64,000 nt of DNA from NCBI GenBank assembly GCA_013289955.1, contig JABCYZ010000024.1, forward strand, positions 34,687-98,686. The letters run 5' to 3'. Both the position numbers and the translations under genes were made by a program. The notes below the pieces were generated by a model. It was given only the letters and a program-made list of their open reading frames with translations, had not been told where the DNA came from and searched no databases. How positions within the stretch are numbered: position 1 is the stretch's first letter; each line of letters starts with the position of its first letter. This document shows, one piece after another, positions 19,402 to 29,142 of the stretch. This DNA comes from Acidobacteriota bacterium (GTDB taxonomy: Bacteria > Acidobacteriota > Terriglobia > Acidiferrales > UBA7541).

Positions 19402-22400
19402 CTAGGTTGCCGCCGCGGACACTCGGGAAGACGAACGAGCGCCTGCTCCATTCGCTTTTGACCAATTCCTGCGAAGCTCTTCGGCGCGGCGGATCACGCG
19501 GCCGACGACATCCTCTGAAAGCGGGTCCGTGTCTGTGGAGTTGCCCACCGGCGGAATTTCCAGCGCCGCCAGTTTTTCGAAAACAGGCTTGATGGCGCGA
19601 GCAGGGTTGCGGAAAAACTCCGAGCTCCGAAGACGGGTGAAGATCCAACCCATGCGTTCAAGCACGGCCTGCCTGTCCATGTCTTCGAGAATCTTTTCAA
19701 GGGGCTGATAGCGGTCGCCGTCGCACTCGATCGCCAGGCGTTTGCCATTGCCCTCGACGACCAAATCGATTCGGAACGTTCCAATCTTCCAGTGCGGGGT
19801 GACCCGATATCCTGCCGCCGCGAGACGCTTCATGACTTCCCGTTCGAAGTTTGACTGCGTGCGCTTTTCCTTTTCTTCGAGGGCGCGCATCAGCCGGGCG
19901 GGATCCTGGGCATGCTCGATCAGCTGGCGGCGCAGGTCGTCCGCTTTCAGGTCGTCGTGCGGACTGAGCGAATGCACGATCCACATCTGGTCGCGGGCGC
20001 GACTGGCGGCGACATTAAAACGCTGTTTGAAGAGTTCCTGATCTCGAAGGGAGAGAGAACCCCGCTCGGCGGTGTCCACCAGGGAGACGAATACCACGTC
20101 GCGCTCGTCCCCCTGGAATTGCGAGGCGTTACCACAGAGTACGCGATGGAGTTCGTAGCGGTCGGGCGATACGTGCGCGCGGACCAGGCTGTCAATTTCG
20201 ATGGCTTGCTCGTCGCCAACCAGAGAAACCACTCCGAAACTGAGCGGCTGGCCGGCGTCATTCTTTTTGTATTGGGGTTGCTCCATGGCGGCCGCAAGGA
20301 GCGAGGCGACAGCCAGGGCTTCCTGGCGATTCACCTTGCCGTCGCGTGTGGACCCGGAGACGTGATGCGCGATGGTATGTGGCCGCAGCTGGACGCGGCT
20401 CGGGTCGCGAAGGGGCTTGATGCGGCCATTGTAGGAGATCATGTTGCTGAACTGAATGATCTCCGGAACGCAGCGGAAATGTTCGACAAGACAGGTCGTG
20501 CCGCCGAACGACTGGCGTGCAAGGTCGTAGATGGAGATTTGCCCGTCGTAGAGATCGGAGTTGGGGATTCCCCGAAGGTACTGGAAGATGAGGCTCTGAA
20601 TAGCCCCCAAGTCCTGGCCGACGGCCGACGGGCTGACTTGCTCGTGGTCCCCCACGACGAGCACCGTCTTGCCGAGGTACAGAGCGACCAACGCCATTAC
20701 GTCGCTCTGGCTGGCTTCATCGATGATGACAATGTCGAAACGAGTGGTACGCGGATCGAAGTTTTCAACCACACGCGAAAGCGGCATGACCCAGACAGGA
20801 ACGGCTCCGCGGCACTCACTCATCTTTCTGGCAGCCTCGGCGCGCAGAAGGGAAACGCGGATTCCATGACCCTTGCCGATGCGACGGATGGTATCGAGCC
20901 AACCGACGAGGGCCTGGCGCTGCCGCGACGAGGTGCGATGCGCCTGCGAGGACCACGAGCGTTTGTCGATGAGCTCGACTGTCGCACGGCGAAGCTGTTC
21001 GCTGAGTTTTTCGCTCTTGGTCTGCAGGGCTTCGAGCGAAACGCTGGCGCGGCGATCAAGCTCATCATTCAGCTGGCGCCAGATCCAGGCGGAGGTTGCG
21101 TCGCGTGGCGGTTCGCCCCGGCCGTGCACGCCCGTGCGATTGCGAATCGCGCCTGCCCAGGCAGGAGCGGCGGTCTCAAGTCTCAGAAGCAGGGCGCGTC
21201 GCAGGTCGAGGTCCGCTTGTTTGCTTTTTAGTTCGAGCAAGTGCTCGTATGCGTCGCGGTAGCGATTGGAATCCTCGTCGTTGATTGCCGTCAAAAGCTG
21301 GTTGATGGCTCTGGATGCTTTCGCTATGCGGGTAGCAAGTTTGAGCCGGCTTTTGAGATCGCGGAATTCTTCCTCTAGCTCGAGCAGCCTTAGCTTCTTA
21401 AAGCGGGAATCCAGGATGGGGAGCAGAGCATCCTTCACCGCGATGTGAATGCGTGCCAACTCGCCGTCGGAACCGACTACCGCAAGCTGCTCGGCGAGAA
21501 ACTTGTCCCACCGGAAGCCAATGTCTTCGAGGCGCTGCTCGAGCGGAGACCAGATGCGCCCCTGCCATCCCAGGCAGTCCTCGATAGAATCACAGTATTG
21601 CATCAGCGTTTTCTCGATCTCCTTGCCCATTTCACTCGAACGAGGAGCACCGAGAGCTGCCACTTGCCGATCCCACCGCGTACCCAGATCTTCGCGAAGG
21701 CCTTCGAGCCTGAAGAATTGACGAAGGGCCTGAAAATGTTCGGGAAGGCGCGGCCGCGCGTTATTCACTTTCGTGTGCTCGAGGAACTGGCTCCAGGACT
21801 TGTGTGTGAACAACACGAAGGAACCCAGCTTTCCGCCATTCTCGAAATGCGCGACGATTTCGGCGGCGACACGCTCCTGTTCATTGACGGAATTGCCGGA
21901 AGCCTCCGGCCCATACCTGACAAACGCTTCCTGGGCATTTGCAGCCTCGCGATGAACCAGCCGCACGAAGCTGACGAGCTGGTCCCAGGGCTGCCGGTGC
22001 ACGTCACCGTACTTGCCAGCGTATACGGCGGCAAGCTTCCACCTGTCTTCGCCGGAAAGAGGCTCAACGGCTTGAGCGAGCGCGGCCGCCAGCCCCCCAA
22101 TTTCAGCGGGCGAGCTCTGCGCGGCCCCGGACTCCCACAAATCGGAGCGCAAATCGAGGTCCTCCATGCCGAGACGATTGCGCTCGCTGAGGCTGGCTTC
22201 AAAGTCCTCAGCGCGCGGAAGATCGTGAAGCTCGGGAAGATGACCGGAGAGTTCATTCTCATCTTCGCGCGAAATCGACACGCTCGTCCGATAAAGGTCC
22301 GCCAGCTCCCCCGGAGAAAGAGGAAGTGGCGCCACCGCGGCGACGGGGCCGGGTATCCAGCCGTGGGTTTCCTTTTCCTCTGCGACTTCCCGGGCGGCAT

Positions 22401-23967
22401 CGGCCGGTGCCCAGGACTTACCGGCAATAGCAATTTCTCGATACTCGTCCGCACGAGCCTCCATTAACTGGTTCCGGATTTCGTCAAGCTTCTTCAGCAG
22501 GCCAAGCCGCTCGGACTCCAGTTTCTTCGCTTCCAGTTCGAGAGAGCCCGCGTCGGCTCGCGACAATCTTTCTGCGATCGCCCCCACGGCGCTCTCCAGC
22601 TGCTTGCGGCTATCCAAGTCGCTTTCGAGCACGCTGACACACAAGGGACGCAGCTCAGGAACGATGTGGTGGCGTACCATGCGCAGGGCTTTTGTCGTGT
22701 GGCTTGTAACCAGCACGCTCTTGCCCTGTGCGAGCAAATGGCCGACAAGATTGCCGATGGTGTGAGTCTTCCCCGTACCAGGAGGGCCTTGCACCAAAAC
22801 GCCTCCATGTTCCTCGAGTTGCTGGGCAATTCGGATCTGTTCCGGATTGGCGGGTTTGCTGAGCAATACTTCGCTATCCGCCGGGGCGGTACGGATCGCG
22901 GTTGGCTGTGCATTTCCTGAATCCGGGATAGGCGATTCTTCTCCAACGATATTCAGGAGGGCCCAAGGGAGATCCTCGCGCGTGCGTAAATCTGCGAGAA
23001 TGCCCTCGATCGCAGCGGCAAATCCCAGCGTGCGCGCACGCAGGAACAGGACTGGATCCCGTCCAATGCACGGGTCGCCGCCTTCCGCATCCGGCGCGCG
23101 GTCCTCGAGGAATTCTCCACGCGGAGAAAGCTGCACGACCAACCGCTTAAAGAAGGCGGACGTGGAACCATTCATCAGTGGATGAAAGCCGCCTTCCTCC
23201 AATTCCTCGCGGCATCGGCCGATCGTGCGCCCATCGACATCGCTCATCGATTGGAATAATGCGGAGTAGAGCTCAACCGGATGGTCCGCTTCCGAAAGCG
23301 TGAATTCGGGTACCGATGCGTCGAACTGCAACTGGAGGCGCTGGAGAAGGATCGGGTGATAGATGCCTCCCTCCGCGCGACGCCAGCTCAAGATGCCGTC
23401 CCCAAGGACGAGCTCGACGCGTTCCGCTTCGCGATCGATGCGACCGTAGAGCGCGTAAAAGGTTTCGAAGATTTTCATCGCCGCACGAGCGGGATTTTCG
23501 GTCTGGACCCACTGATCGCGCAAGAGTCTCCAACGCTCCAGGCTCGCCGCGCGAGCCGGGTCGTCTCTGAACTTCAGCACCCTCGGCTCTAAGCCATTCG
23601 CGGATTCCCGAAGGGTTTCCTCAACAAAAAAGGCACTCGCGGGGTCATCCCACCCGTCTCTCAGCCACGCGGAAATTGACTCGGGGGGTTCGGGCGCGCG
23701 AGTCAATTGCGGACGCCGCACTTTCAGGACGTAGCTCGCGCCGCTGTCTTCCGCGTTCTGGCCGTTTCCGGTATTCGCCTTTAAAGAGCTGGCCTTCGCG
23801 CCGCCTCGTTGAATGGAAGGATGCTCGGGAAGATTGCTCAGCGAGAAACTCCAGGGCTGCTCGCGAATCTGCCGTTTCGCAGGATTTCGATGCTGGTTCA
23901 ACGCTTCCAGATAGCGGAACACCCGTGTGAGTTTGTCGCGGGAAACGCGGAGTTTTTCGGCATCCAT
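19402..23967 (-). CDS. SF1 (UPF1/Dna2-like) helicase fused to PD-(D/E)xK nuclease
   Basis: 1521 residues. Walker A GPPGTGKTHTIGNL begins at residue 394. A long coiled-coil-rich insertion of about 600 residues follows, then motif II as IDEASQSD near 1080, then the late SF1 motifs FQGDERDVVFVSLV and FNVAASRARDQMWIVHS. The last ~130 residues form a Vsr/DUF559-type nuclease (IDLVV ... LAIECDGD ... WIFTRLRSSEFF), with Asp and Glu-x-Asp as metal ligands. Such single-chain helicase-nucleases are common in phage-defence islands, so defence is a reasonable inference, but repair is possible. No methyltransferase or partner gene is adjacent. Confidence 0.88.
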   Translation of the reverse strand: MDAEKLRVSRDKLTRVFRYLEALNQHRNPAKRQIREQPWSFSLSNLPEHPSIQRGGAKASSLKANTGNGQNAEDSGASYVLKVRRPQLTRAPEPPESISAWLRDGWDDPASAFFVEETLRESANGLEPRVLKFRDDPARAASLERWRLLRDQWVQTENPARAAMKIFETFYALYGRIDREAERVELVLGDGILSWRRAEGGIYHPILLQRLQLQFDASVPEFTLSEADHPVELYSALFQSMSDVDGRTIGRCREELEEGGFHPLMNGSTSAFFKRLVVQLSPRGEFLEDRAPDAEGGDPCIGRDPVLFLRARTLGFAAAIEGILADLRTREDLPWALLNIVGEESPIPDSGNAQPTAIRTAPADSEVLLSKPANPEQIRIAQQLEEHGGVLVQGPPGTGKTHTIGNLVGHLLAQGKSVLVTSHTTKALRMVRHHIVPELRPLCVSVLESDLDSRKQLESAVGAIAERLSRADAGSLELEAKKLESERLGLLKKLDEIRNQLMEARADEYREIAIAGKSWAPADAAREVAEEKETHGWIPGPVAAVAPLPLSPGELADLYRTSVSISREDENELSGHLPELHDLPRAEDFEASLSERNRLGMEDLDLRSDLWESGAAQSSPAEIGGLAAALAQAVEPLSGEDRWKLAAVYAGKYGDVHRQPWDQLVSFVRLVHREAANAQEAFVRYGPEASGNSVNEQERVAAEIVAHFENGGKLGSFVLFTHKSWSQFLEHTKVNNARPRLPEHFQALRQFFRLEGLREDLGTRWDRQVAALGAPRSSEMGKEIEKTLMQYCDSIEDCLGWQGRIWSPLEQRLEDIGFRWDKFLAEQLAVVGSDGELARIHIAVKDALLPILDSRFKKLRLLELEEEFRDLKSRLKLATRIAKASRAINQLLTAINDEDSNRYRDAYEHLLELKSKQADLDLRRALLLRLETAAPAWAGAIRNRTGVHGRGEPPRDATSAWIWRQLNDELDRRASVSLEALQTKSEKLSEQLRRATVELIDKRSWSSQAHRTSSRQRQALVGWLDTIRRIGKGHGIRVSLLRAEAARKMSECRGAVPVWVMPLSRVVENFDPRTTRFDIVIIDEASQSDVMALVALYLGKTVLVVGDHEQVSPSAVGQDLGAIQSLIFQYLRGIPNSDLYDGQISIYDLARQSFGGTTCLVEHFRCVPEIIQFSNMISYNGRIKPLRDPSRVQLRPHTIAHHVSGSTRDGKVNRQEALAVASLLAAAMEQPQYKKNDAGQPLSFGVVSLVGDEQAIEIDSLVRAHVSPDRYELHRVLCGNASQFQGDERDVVFVSLVDTAERGSLSLRDQELFKQRFNVAASRARDQMWIVHSLSPHDDLKADDLRRQLIEHAQDPARLMRALEEKEKRTQSNFEREVMKRLAAAGYRVTPHWKIGTFRIDLVVEGNGKRLAIECDGDRYQPLEKILEDMDRQAVLERMGWIFTRLRSSEFFRNPARAIKPVFEKLAALEIPPVGNSTDTDPLSEDVVGRVIRRAEELRRNWSKANGAGARSSSRVSAAAT

Positions 23968-24440
23968 GGTTCGCTGCCTTTAGAGAGACACGCCTACATC
24001 CTTAGGGTGGGAGTGGAGACTTCAGAATATCAGCGTCGTGGGGGGAGCCTCAATGGTACGCCACTAGTACTCTCCAATTTCATCCGTGACGTGCGTCGTC
24101 CCGCAAGTTCTCGAAACGAATCTCTTAGCTTGCCGTGCGGCAGAGTAAAGATCTGTTTCTTGTTGATGAGTTCGGGGCGCGACCCCTCATCTATTGCCTG
24201 GCCGACTTAACTCTAATCCATGTGCCCGCTCGAGCCGATCCAGAATTGTTCGAAGCGGACAATCCGCCCACCCCTGGGCTCCGGGACATCTTCTTTCTCG
24301 AACCCGGAGCGGCTGGCATATAAAGGATACAGCCGTAGCTCTAACTCACTGCATATAGACGGTTTAGTGCGGGCGCCGGTTCGTTTCCCTGGTCTCGCCG
24401 CGCTTCCTCGTCAAATTCTGCGCAAACTTCGCCGGCACCC
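23968..24440. other. Intergenic, no gene seen
   Basis: About 470 bases between the HTH/S24 regulator and the helicase, both on the minus strand. Short frames on the plus strand lack starts and known motifs. The helicase promoter should lie here. No terminator with a T run was found. Confidence 0.4.
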
Positions 24441-25289
24441 TTATTTCTTCGGTGGGTTTCGCCGCTCGAAAGATTCTTCGAGCGTGACCAGATCCTCGCC
24501 GGTAATACGCATGGCAATCCCGGTAACGCGCCCAACGATTTCCGCTTCGTCGGGATAACGGAACGTCCGTATTTTCTCGGGAGAATCCGGATGCGGAATT
24601 AGGGTCAGCAGGCCGCCTTCGATCTCGCACCACCCGCACGCGTAACCATCGCGGATGTCGACAAAATAGATCGGCCGCCGGAACTGCGACTGATCCGGAT
24701 TTTTCTTGACCGCACTTTTTCTGACCCGAGTCTGCTTTGCGTCGATCTGCACGAACGAGCCCGGCGGAATCAGTGGTTCCATCGTGCGGTCTTCGAGGCC
24801 GATGTATCCATAAAGATAGCGGCGCAGGTCGAGATGGCGGAGAAGAGGGACCGGAATATCGCCCCAGATATCCACAAGGCGTGTAAGGAGGTTGGTCTTT
24901 TCGAACTGTAATGCCGGGTCCAGGGATGCGGAAGGATCTCTGCTTCCGGAAACAGTTGCTTCGCCCGCGGGAAGCAGGTAGGTTTTCGGCGGGCGTGACA
25001 GCGAGCGCTCTTTGGCGATAATCCCGGCCTCAATGCCGAACAGGGCATGCACCTCCTCGATGCTGAGCCGGTAGAGCACGCCCAAGCTCACCAGCTTGAA
25101 AACACCTGGAATGAACTTGCCGTTCTCGATGTCCGCAATCCAAGCGCGCGAAAGAAAATAATCCCGGCTCTCTCTTTTCTGGGCGAGCTCGTGACTGCGG
25201 CGCTCGACTTCGCGGATACTGAAGCCCAGACGCAATCGTATCTTGCGCAATTTCGCGCCGGCCCGCGCAGCTAATTCCTGCCGCGTCAT
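24441..25289 (-). CDS. HTH (XRE) regulator with S24-like C-terminal domain
   Basis: 282 residues. An N-terminal XRE helix-turn-helix (about 10-75: LRKIRLRLGFSIREVERRS ... WIADIENGKFIPG) is followed by a LexA/S24-like beta domain (about 150-275). The position of the self-cleavage Ser reads EDRTMEP, with Thr in place of Ser, so protease activity is doubtful and the domain probably serves dimerisation or sensing. It is divergently transcribed from the larger double-copy relative at 25514, which heads the lasso-type cluster. It is a good candidate regulator of that cluster. Confidence 0.75.
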   Translation of the reverse strand: MTRQELAARAGAKLRKIRLRLGFSIREVERRSHELAQKRESRDYFLSRAWIADIENGKFIPGVFKLVSLGVLYRLSIEEVHALFGIEAGIIAKERSLSRPPKTYLLPAGEATVSGSRDPSASLDPALQFEKTNLLTRLVDIWGDIPVPLLRHLDLRRYLYGYIGLEDRTMEPLIPPGSFVQIDAKQTRVRKSAVKKNPDQSQFRRPIYFVDIRDGYACGWCEIEGGLLTLIPHPDSPEKIRTFRYPDEAEIVGRVTGIAMRITGEDLVTLEESFERRNPPKK

Positions 25290-25513
25290 TGCCGGGATAG
25301 TACTCCGAAGTTGTATAGCTGTCGAGGTAATTAGGATAAATTAATATTTTCTTTTCAAAATTGGCATTGCCTGTTGCAACCGGAGCCGGACGGAACACCG
25401 GACGATTTCAGAAATCTCGCACAAGTCCACACGCTCTCCTCCACTTTAAGCCGCATGTCCTAAAGGGTGTCCTCGCCGCTTCCGGTTGGAAGCCCAAGGG
25501 CCCGGGACCCTTC

Positions 25514-27271
25514 ATGAACGAGAAGCTCCGTCCCCTCTCCTCCAAATCAAAAGCCCCTCAGGAAGCCAGGACAGGCGGGGGAAGTTCACCGGCCAGCCGC
25601 TCAAGGCAAACGATTCCAGCGCTTCCTGACCGCATTCGCGGCATCCTCGGGACGCGCAACCTGACCCTGTACAGCGTTTCCCGGCAAATGCGCGAACTTT
25701 TTCCAAAGAACCGCCGCTGCCGCATTCCACGCAATTTCTATTTTCGGTTGCGTTCCTCAGGATTGAGCCCAACTATCGGCCAGTTGTTCGGACTCGCCAA
25801 ATTGTCTTCCTACCGTCTCGCCGACTGGCTCGACGTCTTCGGGTTCCGCGTGGATGAGATTGGGCGTCTCGGCAACACCTTACCCCGCAAGCGAACTGCT
25901 CTACTCGACACGAGCACTTATGATTCTTCGATGGAGATCCCCTGGTTCCGGTCCCGCCCTCGCGATACGCCGCTTCCCGAGGTTGCGCCCCTCAGCCTGC
26001 TCCTAGAAGCCTCGGGGCCTCGGCGCATCTCGTCCCTCTCCACCATGAACCGAAATGGTTTCTTATATGCGAAAATCGGCTGCGAAGATCCTCTCGCCTT
26101 TCCCGAACTGGTTCCCGGGAGCATTGTCCGCGTCAATACCCTCTCTCCCGAACACCTTCTGCAAATATCGAACGGGGAGGTCACTGAAAATCTTTTTCTG
26201 GTGGAACATGCCAGAGGGCTCTGCTGCTGCCGCTTGCATCCGTCGGCGAGAAACCGTATCACGTTCGTCCCTACGCAGCTTCCCTTTGCACAAGTGGAAC
26301 TCGAACTTGGCTCCGAGGCCAGAATCCTGGGAGCCCTGGATCTTGAGTTCCGTCCTCTGAGAAGCAAGAAACAGTCTGGACGATCGGCCTGTTCACTTCC
26401 GGAAGTGTCTTCCGATCTAGCAAAACTCTGGAAGCCTTCCCCTCTTCCTCCCCCCGTCCAGCAGCCCAGTACCCTGCTTCGCAGCACGCGGCTCCGTGCT
26501 GGTCTCTCGCTTCGGGAGGCCTCGGAGATGAGCCGGGAAATAGCAAACGCATTGGGCGACCGGCGCTACTTCACCTCCCCTGGCTCGCTTTCCGATTACG
26601 AAGCCACCAATACGCCGCCGAGGCACATCCACAAGCTTTTCACCCTGTGCATCCTTTATTCCATCCGCTTCAGGGAACTGCTGAGTTCCTTTGGCTATAC
26701 GCTTACAGAGAGCCGATTCGATGCCATACCCAGCGTGTGGATGCGCCGGGAACGGAAAAACTACGTACCTCCTCCCCGGCCGGCGGCGCCGAAGGTTCAG
26801 GAAACACCATTCCTCGAGGCACTCGTCCATCGCATCTTCGGGATTCCTTTCTTTCTGGACAGTGCCATTCCTTCTTTGTCCGGGTTGTCACAGATCTCGC
26901 TGCGTGACGTATTTTGGGTCGGCGGACAAACGCAGCCGCTGCATCCTTCCTTAACCGGCGCGCTGTTTGTGATCGTCAACCGTCAGCAGAAGAAACCCGT
27001 CGCGTTTCGCCGGAAGTCCACCTGGGACCAACCGCTCTACCTTCTGAGAAAGAGAGACGGAGCCTACCTTTTGGCAAGTTGCAGCCTGGAAGACAGAGTG
27101 ATCGCGGTGCATCCGTACTCGGAAGGGTTCGTACGCCCGGAGCGTTTTCGGAACGGCGTGGACGCCGAAGTCGTGGGGCAGATTGTAACCGTCATTCGCT
27201 CCCTGGCTCCGCGACGGCAGCCAGTCAGGAGAGACCCGGCCGCTGGAATTCGACTCCCTGGCGAAGATTAG
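25514..27271 (+). CDS. Tandem-duplicated HTH/S24-like regulator
   Basis: The start is taken at MNEKLRPLSSK; the open frame continues upstream to 25361 without support. The ~585-residue protein contains two copies of the module found once in the divergent neighbour: HTH A (PDRIRGILGTRNLTLYSVS) plus S24-like A (EDPLAFPELVPGSIVRV), then HTH B (TRLRAGLSLREASEMS) plus S24-like B ending FRNGVDAEVVGQIVTV, parallel to FRYPDEAEIVGRVTGI in the neighbour. The catalytic residues of S24 peptidases are absent from both copies. It sits immediately before the RiPP genes on the same strand. Confidence 0.65.
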   Translation: MNEKLRPLSSKSKAPQEARTGGGSSPASRSRQTIPALPDRIRGILGTRNLTLYSVSRQMRELFPKNRRCRIPRNFYFRLRSSGLSPTIGQLFGLAKLSSYRLADWLDVFGFRVDEIGRLGNTLPRKRTALLDTSTYDSSMEIPWFRSRPRDTPLPEVAPLSLLLEASGPRRISSLSTMNRNGFLYAKIGCEDPLAFPELVPGSIVRVNTLSPEHLLQISNGEVTENLFLVEHARGLCCCRLHPSARNRITFVPTQLPFAQVELELGSEARILGALDLEFRPLRSKKQSGRSACSLPEVSSDLAKLWKPSPLPPPVQQPSTLLRSTRLRAGLSLREASEMSREIANALGDRRYFTSPGSLSDYEATNTPPRHIHKLFTLCILYSIRFRELLSSFGYTLTESRFDAIPSVWMRRERKNYVPPPRPAAPKVQETPFLEALVHRIFGIPFFLDSAIPSLSGLSQISLRDVFWVGGQTQPLHPSLTGALFVIVNRQQKKPVAFRRKSTWDQPLYLLRKRDGAYLLASCSLEDRVIAVHPYSEGFVRPERFRNGVDAEVVGQIVTVIRSLAPRRQPVRRDPAAGIRLPGED

Positions 27272-27459
27272 AGTCGAAACGCGAACGCCGGCGAACTCAA
27301 GACGTGCCCCCCACCAACCGCATCGCGTTGACCGCTACGGAATTCCTCAACATGGTGCCGATTCGCGAACATTTCCCTGTGAGAGTGGCTTCCCTCCGTT
27401 TTTGCTGGCACCTTCGGCTTGCGCCTGACGATTTCGAAGGCGCCGAACCGGGGTCATCC

Positions 27460-27735
27460 GTGCTGAAGCTCAACGGGCAAATCAGAAGCACCCACAATCA
27501 AGATGGCGCCATCGTTCTCGATATCCGCGGCGGTCAGATGTTCAGCCTGAACCTTGTGGGTTCGCGCATTCTCGAACTTTTGAAAGACGGATGCACGGAG
27601 ACCGAGATTGTGGATGAAATCATCCGGGAGTCCGGGGCCGACCGCAAAATTGTCGAAGCCGACCTTCAGGAATTTCTCGTCCAGCTTGAAAAGCACCGGC
27701 TTCTTGAGGTTCACCCTTTGAATGGGCAGGCGTAG
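27460..27735 (+). CDS. PqqD-like RiPP recognition element (lasso B1 type)
   Basis: 91 residues from GTG 27460, chosen because family members are about 90 residues and begin close to the strand LKLNGQIRSTHNQDG; ATG 27352 in the same frame would add 36 residues of doubtful sequence. The core DIRGGQMFSLNLVGSRILEL followed by L.DGCTETEIVDEII is a typical PqqD/RRE winged helix. In lasso biosynthesis this piece binds the precursor leader (YxxP motif) and hands it to the peptidase. The leader peptidase is encoded two genes downstream as a separate protein. Confidence 0.8.
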   Translation: MLKLNGQIRSTHNQDGAIVLDIRGGQMFSLNLVGSRILELLKDGCTETEIVDEIIRESGADRKIVEADLQEFLVQLEKHRLLEVHPLNGQA

Positions 27736-27750
27736 TTGGGGGCAAGACCA

Positions 27751-29142
27751 ATGAATCGAGGAAGCGAATCGGATACCTACCGTCTCTTGATTCACCAGGT
27801 GGACGGCACGGAACTCCTTCTCCGCACAGAGGAACGAGGCCTATCGCTGCCCTCCGTGGAAGTTGCCAAAGGGGAACGAGTCGCTCCGCAGGTCAGGAAG
27901 GCAGTGAAAGACCACTGGGGTCTTGAGACCGTTTGTCTCTTTAGTGCGTCTTCGTCACAGGTGGCGCTCTCCCCTGCCCGGTACGAGGTCCTGGAGTCTT
28001 ACGGGTTAGGAGACGAACCTCCTCATGGATGTGATTGGTTCCCGGTTCAATCCCTTTCCGAATCCTCTTTCCTGGACCGGGAAGAGTTTCGAGTCATTCG
28101 ATCAGCAAGGGACAGGCTCGAGAGTTATGCAAGCGGACGGATTCCCGGCACATTCGGAAAACCGGGCTGGCTTCGCGAGGTCTTCAAGTGGGTGGACAGC
28201 GAAATCGCGGCTCTTGGACTCCGCACCACCGGACAGTTCCGTCAGCTGAATGCATGCCCCACATTCAGTCTCCTCCGCCTTGAAACCAACGGTCCCGCCC
28301 TCTGGTTTAAGGCGGTGGGGGAACCTAATCTGCGCGAATATCCGATCACCATTCTACTGGCAAAACACTTCCCTGCTTTCGTTCCAAGAATCATCGCCAA
28401 TCAGAAGGATTGGAATGCCTGGCTCGCAACTGAAGTGGAAGGTACACACCTGGATAGTAGTTCTCCCTTTGACAGGTGGGCGGCCGTAGCAAGGACACTC
28501 GCGGACTTGCAGATTGCATCGTATGGCCAAACGTTGAACCTGATCGATGCCGGTTCGAGGGACTTGCGCGTTTCCTCTCTCGTCGGACTGGTGGATCCGT
28601 TTCTTGAAGTCATGGCGGAACTGATGGAGCAGCAGACTCAGGTCTCTCCCTCACCTCTTTGCCGGAGTGAGCTTCTCGAGCTCGGCGCGAGACTAGAGGC
28701 TGCCCTTTCAGAGTTCGGCATTTACGGGATTCCTGATACCCTCGGGCACCTCGATTTCAATCCGGGGAATATTCTCATCTCCGGCGATCGCTGCGTCTTC
28801 CTGGATTGGGCAGAAGCTTCTGTCGGTCCACCGTGCGTCACTTTCCAATTCCTGCTCGAACATCTCCGGCAGCTTCGAGTGCCGGACCGATTCTTCGAAC
28901 CTGGACTGGCTCTCGCGTACATCGAACGGTGGCGATTCCTGGTTGACCCCGAGGCAATGTCGGCGGCTATCGCGGCCGTTCCGTTGATTGCGCTTTTCAC
29001 GTATGCCGTTGCCGGAAACTCCTGGCGGGAGGCTGCCCGTCTTCGCCATCCCTCTTCGGCCGGGCATCTCCGCAGCCTCGCACGCCGGATGAAACGCGAA
29101 GCCGACGCACTGGAAGAACGGAAGGCTCTATGTCTCTGCTGA
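27751..29142 (+). CDS. Phosphotransferase (APH fold) with Nudix-like N-terminus
   Basis: 463 residues from ATG 27751. Residues 1-140 resemble a degenerate Nudix fold (YRLLIHQVDGTELLLRTEER) without a complete Nudix box. Residues 150-440 form an aminoglycoside-phosphotransferase-like kinase with catalytic HLDFNPGN (His333, Asp335, Asn340) and the metal-binding FLDW (Asp352). Its place between the RRE gene and the leader peptidase, with a 13-base overlap into the latter, points to a tailoring kinase acting on the peptide. Lasso kinases known from other phyla are HPr-kinase-like, so this would be a different type. The substrate is inference. Confidence 0.75.
   Translation: MNRGSESDTYRLLIHQVDGTELLLRTEERGLSLPSVEVAKGERVAPQVRKAVKDHWGLETVCLFSASSSQVALSPARYEVLESYGLGDEPPHGCDWFPVQSLSESSFLDREEFRVIRSARDRLESYASGRIPGTFGKPGWLREVFKWVDSEIAALGLRTTGQFRQLNACPTFSLLRLETNGPALWFKAVGEPNLREYPITILLAKHFPAFVPRIIANQKDWNAWLATEVEGTHLDSSSPFDRWAAVARTLADLQIASYGQTLNLIDAGSRDLRVSSLVGLVDPFLEVMAELMEQQTQVSPSPLCRSELLELGARLEAALSEFGIYGIPDTLGHLDFNPGNILISGDRCVFLDWAEASVGPPCVTFQFLLEHLRQLRVPDRFFEPGLALAYIERWRFLVDPEAMSAAIAAVPLIALFTYAVAGNSWREAARLRHPSSAGHLRSLARRMKREADALEERKALCLC

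Noticed and set aside
24441..25289. LexA-like self-cleaving repressor
   Set aside because: The S24 nucleophile position reads Thr in EDRTMEP and no matching Lys was convincing, so cleavage is not supported.
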